The notes beneath the pieces were generated by a model. The model did not search any database, had not been told where the DNA came from, and was given only the letters and a program-made list of their open reading frames with translations. Both the position numbers and the translations under genes were made by a program. A DNA stretch of 6,162 nucleotides from Candidatus Latescibacterota bacterium (GTDB taxonomy: Bacteria; Latescibacterota; UBA2968). Below are positions 1-5,295 of this stretch, one piece after another. Each line of letters starts with the position of its first letter. Position 1 is the stretch's first letter. Where the stretch lies: positions 1-6,162 of the forward strand of contig JABIFK010000873.1 in the NCBI GenBank assembly GCA_018650745.1, in the 5' to 3' direction.

Positions 1-1233
1 ATCAGCAGGTGCATGCAGAGAATACGCCTTACCATCTGGCACAACCAATTGCAACTTCCCTGCTCGCCATTCAACAGAAACCCAAATACCCGGTTCGGCA
101 CAATACAAACCCAACAAATCAATATACTTTTCAGGAGACGGCTGAGGGGTTGGGGGCGGTTGCTTCTCTTGATTCTCAGAATCTACCAAAAGCAATTCCA
201 AGACCTCCTGTACCAATTCTTGGCCACCGGGTGGTGGCCACATATTGATGAATTGAATCACACCAATTTTGTAAACGACGTTAAACCAGACCTGCGTAGC
301 AAAACCATGTATACCCCCGCCATGATTGTAATAAACATGATCTCCAATCCGTGTCGCGCGCCACCCCAAGCATTGGCCAGAAGACCAATCTTCAGTCATA
401 TATTGCGGTCGATGCATTTCACACAGCGATTTACCAGACAAAACCTGTTCCCCTTCGCGCTCACCACCTGCTTCGCGAAATTGGAACGCTACCCATTTGG
501 CCAAATCTGACACACTCGAATGCAATTGCCCTGCTGCAGACAATCCATTCAAATGCGCATAGGGTGCTTCTGCTGGATCATCTCGATATGAGGTTGGATT
601 GTATCCTGTAAGGAAGCGAGTCTGTAATTGACCATCCAGATCAAAGACGGTAGATGTCATCCCCAAAGGATCTAAAATTTGGGTCTTGATATAATCCTCA
701 TACCCACGTCCAGAAACCCTTTGAATCACCTCACCAAGCAGCCCAAATGCCAAATTCGAATACTTCCACGCAGAATCCTGATCAATCACAATCTCAGTGT
801 CACACAATCCCTCCAAGATCGCCTCGCGTGACGGAAAGTCCAAAGCATCCCACCCAGGCAAAGGTGCTTCAGTTGCCATGCCAGAATAATGCGTCAACAA
901 TCGGCGCAGTGTCACACTTTCCAACTGACCTGCACGAACTGTCGCAGCCTTGAACTCTGGAATATGTCGCATCAACGGATCATCTAGATTGAGCAGACTC
1001 TCATCGCGTAATTGCAAAATAGCAGTGGTCGTAAAAGTCTTGGTTACAGATGCCACACGGGCAAGCGAATCTTCTGTTGGGGAATCTACGCGTCCCAAAT
1101 TCTGTTTACCAAATCCACCAAACCAAAGCAAGCCCTCTTCTGTCACAACCCCCAATGCGAGACCCGGCAACTGGTAATCTGCGAGTTTCTGTTCTGCCAT
1201 TTTTTCAATCTGTGTAACAAGTAGCGCATTCAT
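1..1233 (-). CDS. Beta-lactamase-fold serine hydrolase (class C / esterase-like), 3' end outside window
   Basis: This frame is open from an ATG at 1233 to the left edge, giving 411 visible residues with no stop, so the C-terminus is missing. It belongs to the serine beta-lactamase/penicillin-binding-protein superfamily (Pfam Beta-lactamase type). The catalytic SxxK is Ser62-Val-Thr-Lys65; LLTHYSG (112-118) is the usual LLTHTSG block; the Tyr-Ser-Asn motif is 158-160; and HGG (304-306) stands in for the KTG box. After the core comes a proline-rich linker (about 359-367), then the start of a small beta domain (YIDLLGLYC, VEWRAGKLQLVVPDGKAY) like the C-terminal domains often fused to such hydrolases. 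There is no signal peptide, so a cytoplasmic enzyme is expected. The start is supported by GAGG six bases upstream. It lies 14 bases after the 57-residue ORF and is probably co-transcribed with the sulfatase. Members of the family are esterases, peptidases or amidases; the substrate cannot be read from sequence, and antibiotic resistance should not be assumed. Confidence 0.9.
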   Translation of the reverse strand, partial: MNALLVTQIEKMAEQKLADYQLPGLALGVVTEEGLLWFGGFGKQNLGRVDSPTEDSLARVASVTKTFTTTAILQLRDESLLNLDDPLMRHIPEFKAATVRAGQLESVTLRRLLTHYSGMATEAPLPGWDALDFPSREAILEGLCDTEIVIDQDSAWKYSNLAFGLLGEVIQRVSGRGYEDYIKTQILDPLGMTSTVFDLDGQLQTRFLTGYNPTSYRDDPAEAPYAHLNGLSAAGQLHSSVSDLAKWVAFQFREAGGEREGEQVLSGKSLCEMHRPQYMTEDWSSGQCLGWRATRIGDHVYYNHGGGIHGFATQVWFNVVYKIGVIQFINMWPPPGGQELVQEVLELLLVDSENQEKQPPPTPQPSPEKYIDLLGLYCAEPGIWVSVEWRAGKLQLVVPDGKAYSLHAPAD

Positions 1234-1247
1234 CAGACACCTCAATC

Positions 1248-1421
1248 TTAGTCAGGCACAGAAAACAAGTATGCTGTTGTGAAACAGGAGAAAGATGTGA
1301 ACGATTCGTCATAGACCGTGTAGAACAATTTTCCATCGCGATATAAATCAACGTAATTGATTGTCTCAGGATACAAACTGGCCAACCACATCCAATCATC
1401 CCCCCTAACTTCTTGGATCAT
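1248..1421 (-). CDS. Small ORF (57 aa) translationally coupled to the sulfatase; unknown function
   Basis: An ATG at 1421 overlaps the sulfatase TGA (ATGA arrangement), and the frame runs to TAA at 1248-1250, 14 bases before the serine hydrolase start. It has no Shine-Dalgarno site of its own, so reinitiation from the sulfatase is the likely route of translation. The product looks like real protein rather than a random frame: it contains GDDWMWLASLYPETINYVDL followed by YRDGKLFYTVYDESF and ends in TAYLFSVPD. This is an alternating aromatic/hydrophobic pattern typical of beta strands in Ig or fibronectin-like folds. I do not recognise a family. Alternatives are a decayed or frameshifted C-terminal extension of the sulfatase (a run of six G on the coding strand, 1400-1405, lies just inside the frame), or the end of a longer gene lost by deletion. 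The frame is closed upstream by a TGA, and no other usual start lies between. Confidence 0.5.
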   Translation of the reverse strand: MIQEVRGDDWMWLASLYPETINYVDLYRDGKLFYTVYDESFTSFSCFTTAYLFSVPD

Positions 1422-2845
1422 ATTTGATATAAGTATTCCGTGTATTCCCAGTCATAATCCCGTGAATTCCCCCACGCATCGCCCTGATAAAACTGCCCAA
1501 CAATCTCATCATGTTTTTGCGTTAACTTTCTTAAGTTCTCTGGCACACGCAAAGCATCTTGGGTTTCAACTTGCCACACATTCAATCTATCCCTCAAACC
1601 AGCCAGTACATCAACAAACTCAGGATTTTCAGACAAGTCTATCCATTCCCACGGGTCATCTGCCAAATCGAAGAGCTCAAATTCTGGAGGATTCTCATAC
1701 CGCCCATAGGCTTTCCGAACAACCTCATCGGCACGAGTTATTTCATCCGCGTTGGCTCCTGGTGCCCACCGTTGTTCAGGCCCCGAATATCCAACTGCTC
1801 CAGGGTTCGAGCGATCTTGAAGCATGTTCCATATCAACTTAAATCGAGAATCTCTCACGGATCTTTGGGGGAAATAGCTCGCGGGGCCTCCCGCACACCA
1901 TTCAGCAAAGAGATGTTCCCGAGCCGCTTTTTTTCCGCTAAGCAAAGATAGTGCGGATAATCCCGGCAATCCATCTGGAACCGGTTCACCAATAGCCTCT
2001 AATACTGTGGGCAAAATATCAATATGAGACATCAACTCAGGCCGCACCTGTTCAGATGCAATCCATCCGGGCCAACGCATCATGAGCGGCACACGTAACC
2101 CCCCTTCATAAATCGACGTTTTGCCGCGCGAAAACTGTGCACCATGATCCGTAGTGAAAATCACCAATGTATTTTCAGCTTTGCCGAGTGTCTCTAATTT
2201 TTCCAAGACCAATCCCACACATGTATCTAGGCGCAACATACAATTGTAATAGTCAGCGGTATGTTCTCGAATACGTTGCGTATCAATGCCCACTTGAGGC
2301 AAAGGCATGACATCGTCAGCCTCCAACGGATGCTCAGGCACGCCAAAATCTTGTTTTATGAACGGTAAGTGTGCATCTGAAAAATTAACCATCAACAAAA
2401 ATGGTTCGTCTGATGCACCCATAAAATCGTTGGCCATATCCGCGGTTTTAACCACATCTCGATGGGCAAAACTTATTGACTCGCGCGCGTTCCACCACAG
2501 ATCCAAAGGAAACAGATTTTCGGGATTGATGTGTAACTTGCCCAACATGCCCGTTCGATAACCTGCAGACTTCAGCAGGCTTTGCATGTTAGGGAAATCA
2601 TCATACAGAGCATATTTATGTGTCGCCAGACCAAATTGTCCATTTTGATGTGGGTACAATCCAGTCAACAAACTGGCACGCCCGGGGCTACATACCGATT
2701 GCGTTGTATAACCATTTTCAAATCGCACGCCTTCTTCGGCAAGCTTATCTATGTTCGGTGTCTGAATGTTTTCATCACCATAACAACTCAAATGTTGGCC
2801 ATTGTCTTCCGACACCATCAACAAGATGTTCGGTCTATTTGCCAT
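1418..2845 (-). CDS. S1-type sulfatase, N-sulfoglucosamine sulfohydrolase (SGSH)-like
   Basis: This 475-residue enzyme of the alkaline-phosphatase-like sulfatase family hydrolyses sulfate esters or N-sulfate groups. The formylglycine signature is C52-S-P-G-R56 within SVCSPGRASLLTG; Cys52 must be oxidised by a formylglycine-generating enzyme or anSME, neither of which is in the window. Other family residues are the N-terminal metal site E13-D14-N15, K103 and H105 in GKLH, H159 in SDAHLP, D233-H234 in TTDHG, and K242 before YEGGLRVP (246-253). The block around YPHQNGQFGLATH (64-76) resembles human SGSH (heparan N-sulfatase) more than arylsulfatases, so N-sulfated or GAG-like substrates are plausible but unproven. 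Most sulfatases are exported, yet the N-terminus (MANRPNILLMVSEDNGQ) has no signal peptide, suggesting a cytoplasmic enzyme acting on imported oligosaccharide. The start has a strong AAGGAGGTG site. It is the first gene of a three-gene minus-strand cluster, divergent from the mannonate dehydratase. Confidence 0.95.
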   Translation of the reverse strand: MANRPNILLMVSEDNGQHLSCYGDENIQTPNIDKLAEEGVRFENGYTTQSVCSPGRASLLTGLYPHQNGQFGLATHKYALYDDFPNMQSLLKSAGYRTGMLGKLHINPENLFPLDLWWNARESISFAHRDVVKTADMANDFMGASDEPFLLMVNFSDAHLPFIKQDFGVPEHPLEADDVMPLPQVGIDTQRIREHTADYYNCMLRLDTCVGLVLEKLETLGKAENTLVIFTTDHGAQFSRGKTSIYEGGLRVPLMMRWPGWIASEQVRPELMSHIDILPTVLEAIGEPVPDGLPGLSALSLLSGKKAAREHLFAEWCAGGPASYFPQRSVRDSRFKLIWNMLQDRSNPGAVGYSGPEQRWAPGANADEITRADEVVRKAYGRYENPPEFELFDLADDPWEWIDLSENPEFVDVLAGLRDRLNVWQVETQDALRVPENLRKLTQKHDEIVGQFYQGDAWGNSRDYDWEYTEYLYQI

Positions 2846-2850
2846 CTCAC

Positions 2851-2859
2851 CACCTCCTT
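2851..2859 (-). promoter_or_regulatory. Ribosome binding site of the sulfatase
   Basis: On the minus strand AAGGAGGTG precedes the ATG at 2845, with seven bases between GGAGG and the start codon. It is a near-perfect anti-16S match and fixes the start. Confidence 0.85.
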
Positions 2860-2893
2860 AAAAACCCCCACAATTTAACCCTCTGAACAAAAA

Positions 2894-2922
2894 TTGACAG
2901 CATAAAAAAACCCGCCTATCAT
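2894..2922 (+). promoter_or_regulatory. Sigma-70 promoter for the mannonate dehydratase gene
   Basis: TTGACA (2894-2899) and TATCAT (2917-2922) are separated by exactly 17 bases: a perfect -35 box, and a -10 box differing from TATAAT at two positions. Transcription should begin near 2929, leaving a leader of about 40 bases before the ATG at 2969. A short inverted repeat ATGC-AA-GCAT (2921-2930) overlaps the end of the -10 box and the expected start site and could be an operator half-site pair, though it is too short to be certain. Confidence 0.75.
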
Positions 2923-2926
2923 GCAA
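2899..2926 (-). promoter_or_regulatory. Possible sigma-70 promoter for the sulfatase cluster
   Basis: On the minus strand TTGCAT (2926-2921) is followed after 16 bases by TATGCT (2904-2899). The match to TTGACA/TATAAT is only moderate. It lies in the only intergenic space upstream of the cluster and almost coincides with the stronger rightward promoter, so the two could compete. It is weak evidence, and another site nearer the gene cannot be excluded. Confidence 0.3.
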
Positions 2927-2959
2927 GCATACTTCAACAATTGACTGTGCCCAACCCTT

Positions 2960-2964
2960 GGAGG
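2960..2964 (+). promoter_or_regulatory. Ribosome binding site of the mannonate dehydratase
   Basis: GGAGG sits four bases before the ATG at 2969. The spacing is slightly short. Another ATG at 2965 overlaps the site but is out of frame with the enzyme, so 2969 is the start. Confidence 0.75.
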
Positions 2965-2968
2965 ATGT

Positions 2969-3931
2969 ATGCAACTCGGTATCGGATTCCCTCACAAACA
3001 GATCACAGATGAAAACCTTTGCTACGCCAAACAGTTGGGCGTCACACACATCGTGGCGCACAACCCACGCCTAGGTGAAAATGGGATATTAGAACGCGAC
3101 AAGCTCGAATCTCTACGCGACCTGATTCACAAACACAATCTCGAATTTGCAGCCATCGAAAACTTACCCAACGATCACTGGAATGATATTTTACACGCGG
3201 GGCCAAAACGCGACGAACAGATCGATAAAGTAGGCCAAACCCTCCAGAATATGGGCGCTGCAGGCATTCCCATTCTCGGTTATTATTTTAGCATAGTCAA
3301 AGTCTGGGGGCATTGGCGCAACTACCAAGGTGGCGGGCGCGGTGGCTGTGGTATCAAGAGTTTTGACCTCGAGAGAGTACCCGATACATCAACAATAGAA
3401 ACAGGGTCTGTCAGCATTGATGAAATGTGGGAGCGCTTGAAATACTATCTCCAACGTATTGTACCAGTAGCCGAGGCCGCTCATGTCAAACTCGCGGCCC
3501 ACCAAGACGATCCTCCTGCAGAATATTTGCGTGGGGTAGGAAGATTACTGACCAACCACGACAATATGCAACGGCTCATTGATCTTGTACCCAGCCCCAA
3601 CAATGGACTTGAGTTTTGCCAAGGAACGGTTGCCGAAATGGGTCCTGACAAAGTCGTTGATGCCATTCATCGGTTTGGCAAACAAAACAAGATTTTCTAT
3701 GTCCACTTTCGCAATGTGCAAGGACAATTTCCCAAATTCGATGAGGTATTCATCGACGAAGGCGACGTTGACATGTTCACCGCGATTCAAGCCTATAAAG
3801 ACATTGATTTCGATGGCGTCCTCATACCCGATCATTGCCCAATCATAGAAGGCGAGTCCAGTTATCGACACCGCGGCATGGCCTTTTCACTTGGATACAT
3901 GCGTGCATTGTTGCAATTTGCACAACGATAA
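2969..3931 (+). CDS. uxuA: Mannonate dehydratase (UxuA family, xylose-isomerase-like TIM barrel)
   Basis: The 320-residue product matches the UxuA family, which dehydrates D-mannonate to 2-keto-3-deoxy-D-gluconate in the cytoplasm (EC 4.2.1.8), a central step of glucuronate breakdown. Visible family blocks are LGVTHIVAH near 23-31, the glycine-rich stretch 121-128, AAHQDDPP (176-183), LEFCQGT (214-220, with Cys217), VHFRNV (245-250), EVFIDEGDVDM (259-269) and PDHCP (287-291). The conserved His, Cys and Asp in these blocks are the expected ligands of the divalent metal. It is shorter than E. coli UxuA (394 residues), as in many environmental homologues, but both ends look intact. The gene has its own promoter and is divergent from the sulfatase cluster, which suggests co-regulated use of a sulfated, uronate-bearing glycan. 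The exact substrate (mannonate versus a related aldonate) is inferred from family membership. Confidence 0.92.
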   Translation: MQLGIGFPHKQITDENLCYAKQLGVTHIVAHNPRLGENGILERDKLESLRDLIHKHNLEFAAIENLPNDHWNDILHAGPKRDEQIDKVGQTLQNMGAAGIPILGYYFSIVKVWGHWRNYQGGGRGGCGIKSFDLERVPDTSTIETGSVSIDEMWERLKYYLQRIVPVAEAAHVKLAAHQDDPPAEYLRGVGRLLTNHDNMQRLIDLVPSPNNGLEFCQGTVAEMGPDKVVDAIHRFGKQNKIFYVHFRNVQGQFPKFDEVFIDEGDVDMFTAIQAYKDIDFDGVLIPDHCPIIEGESSYRHRGMAFSLGYMRALLQFAQR

Positions 3932-3948
3932 GAAATCTATTAATACAT

Positions 3949-3991
3949 AAAAAAAGAGGCCACACGTTCGAACGTGTGACCTCTTTTTTTT
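3949..3991. terminator. Bidirectional rho-independent terminator
   Basis: The hairpin arms are GAGG (3956-3959) with CCTC (3980-3983), one C/A mismatch (3960/3979), then CACACGTTC (3961-3969) paired with GAACGTGTG (3970-3978); the central bases form the loop. Seven A precede it (3949-3955) and eight T follow (3984-3991), so it works in both directions. It lies between the convergent mannonate dehydratase and outer-membrane protein genes and can end both transcripts. Confidence 0.93.
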
Positions 3992-4007
3992 ATTGCATAA
4001 TACTGTG

Positions 4008-5072
4008 TTAAAATGTCAATCCCAAGTCTACAGATAAACTATTTCGTTTGTTAAAATTAAAAAAGTTGTCATTCGACTTGTTGCTTTCAAAATCATAGAC
4101 AAAACGAGCTTGAACCCTGTTTCGCAACGGTGTTTCAAATGCAACCGAAAGGTAAGGGTTTTTGTCTTTACGCAACTCATCTGCAAATAGCGGTTCTCCA
4201 CGCCAAGCTAGGGTTGTAAGGGTTTGATAACTCCTGACATCAAAACCCCCAGCAATAACCAATTTCCTGCTGTTGGACAATTGTTGGGTCAATTTAGCAG
4301 ACCACACTTGTCCATTATAATCATATCGGTTGTTCAACATATCAATGTCTTGATCCAATAGATTTTCACCAAAAACATTGGCGTGGGTATTCAATCGTCG
4401 TTCATAACGCATATTCAAACTTGTATTTTGAGCCAAAGGTTGGCTTATTTCCAGCCCCAACACAAGTTGACCTTCAGAATCTGCATGATGTTTGAAACCA
4501 TAACCAACCTCACCACGCACCAACGTTTGCGTTGAAAACAACTTACTCGCTTGGGCAAAAGCACTGTGATCAGAGTAATTCCGAGCATCCATTCGCCAAT
4601 AATTCCGCAACTGTACCGTATATCCCGTATGCAACATCACCCGCGCGGGTAAATACATACGAAATGCCACGTAATTCTTCCACTCAGCATTGTCATAAAC
4701 TTCATACCCCGACCTATCCAAACGCACAGAAGCAAAACTTCCCACATCCAAACGCTTGCCATGAGCAAGTTGACGGACGTAGGATGCTCCAAAACCATTT
4801 AAAGCGAAAGAACGACTGCCAACCTCGGCAAACATATACCCAGTTCCCGAATAATAGAACTGGGTATATGAACGCGCTGAACGGAATCCCCACCCAACAG
4901 AACCCTTGAGTTGGGTAATGTAATCACCTTGACTATCAGAATCACGTAGTATATTGTTATTATAAGAGGTTGACAGATTTAAACCTTTGCTCATACCCGC
5001 CGAAACTGGCATTCCTAACAAAGCAATTAAGACACAGACTCCGCCAACTTGTTTGGACATTTTGCGCAACAT
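4008..5072 (-). CDS. Exported outer-membrane beta-barrel protein, family not recognised
   Basis: This 354-residue protein starts with a classical Sec signal peptide: basic MLRKMSKQ, a hydrophobic VGGVCVLIALLG core, and a likely cleavage after VSA (residue 25). The mature part is a series of alternating polar/hydrophobic strands rich in Tyr, Arg, Asn and Gly (for example YTQFYYSGTGYMF, HTGYTVQLRNYW, NPYLSVAFETPL, VQARFVYDFES), and the last residue is Phe after SLSVDLGLTF, the usual BAM recognition end. An early segment (SYNNNILRDSD, 36-46) recalls the start of outer-membrane barrels of the putative beta-barrel porin or surface-assembly type. A longer reading from an ATG at 5144 exists, but the ATG at 5072 has GGGAGG (5080-5085) seven bases upstream and begins exactly at the signal peptide, so I chose it. 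It is probably monocistronic, ending at the shared terminator. It could be a porin or an export-associated barrel; the substrate is unknown. Confidence 0.82.
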   Translation of the reverse strand: MLRKMSKQVGGVCVLIALLGMPVSAGMSKGLNLSTSYNNNILRDSDSQGDYITQLKGSVGWGFRSARSYTQFYYSGTGYMFAEVGSRSFALNGFGASYVRQLAHGKRLDVGSFASVRLDRSGYEVYDNAEWKNYVAFRMYLPARVMLHTGYTVQLRNYWRMDARNYSDHSAFAQASKLFSTQTLVRGEVGYGFKHHADSEGQLVLGLEISQPLAQNTSLNMRYERRLNTHANVFGENLLDQDIDMLNNRYDYNGQVWSAKLTQQLSNSRKLVIAGGFDVRSYQTLTTLAWRGEPLFADELRKDKNPYLSVAFETPLRNRVQARFVYDFESNKSNDNFFNFNKRNSLSVDLGLTF

Positions 5073-5079
5073 AGTGCCG

Positions 5080-5085
5080 CCTCCC
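5080..5085 (-). promoter_or_regulatory. Ribosome binding site that decides the barrel-protein start
   Basis: On the minus strand GGGAGG lies seven bases before the ATG at 5072. No comparable site precedes the upstream in-frame ATG at 5144, which would add 24 residues in front of the signal peptide. Confidence 0.75.
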
Positions 5086-5209
5086 GTCTCTGTGCCTATA
5101 TACATAGCCACCAAAGACGCACACACGCATTCAAAAAAACACAACTCGGTTCTTACTTAAACACTTCAGAAGAAGATTCGTTCCCACTGAAGGACCCGGT
5201 ACCCCAAGC

Positions 5210-5295
5210 AAGGTAAGGTATCTTTGTGGTAGTGATAGTGATAGTGATAGTGATAGTTATTAAGATTTATAATATATATTAATTTTTTTTTTTTA
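5210..5295. other. Compositional junction between bacterial and AT-rich DNA
   Basis: Left of here the DNA has balanced composition and bacterial gene signals; right of about 5258 it is almost all A and T. The switch coincides with a hexamer repeat (5230-5257), followed by a 12-base AT palindrome (TAATATATATTA, 5270-5281) and a run of 12 T (5283-5294) that ends at the stop codon of the last ORF. I see no insertion-sequence ends, tRNA or target-site duplication here. The 220 bases between the two flanking genes hold no other ORF I can support. I found no convincing promoter for the barrel gene. Confidence 0.7.
5230..5257 (+). repeat. Hexamer tandem repeat TAGTGA, about 4.7 copies
   Basis: Four perfect copies of TAGTGA (5230-5253) are followed by a partial TAGT. 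It is a simple microsatellite-like tract located outside any gene and right at the change in base composition. Confidence 0.95.

Noticed and set aside
13..1224. Several plus-strand frames opposite the serine hydrolase
   Set aside because: The minus strand encodes a full set of beta-lactamase-fold motifs over the same bases, so these are shadows.
1205..1399. Minus-strand 64-codon frame between the sulfatase and the serine hydrolase
   Set aside because: It overlaps the serine hydrolase start and the better-placed 57-residue frame, is rich in Cys/Ser/Thr without any protein-like pattern, and has no supporting spacing.
1357..1951. Plus-strand frames across the sulfatase 3' half
   Set aside because: These are antisense shadows of the sulfatase with low-complexity, His/Ser/Pro-rich products and no ribosome binding sites.
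5073..5144. N-terminal extension of the barrel protein from an ATG at 5144
   Set aside because: It would place 24 residues before a complete signal peptide, while the ATG at 5072 has a GGGAGG site.
5164..5192. Inverted repeat CTTCAG / CTGAAG with a 17-base loop upstream of the barrel gene
   Set aside because: Six-base arms with a long loop and no T-tract are expected by chance; it is not called as a terminator or operator.
5230..5257. CRISPR array or origin iterons
   Set aside because: The unit is only six bases and has no spacers; there is no cas gene or replication gene nearby.
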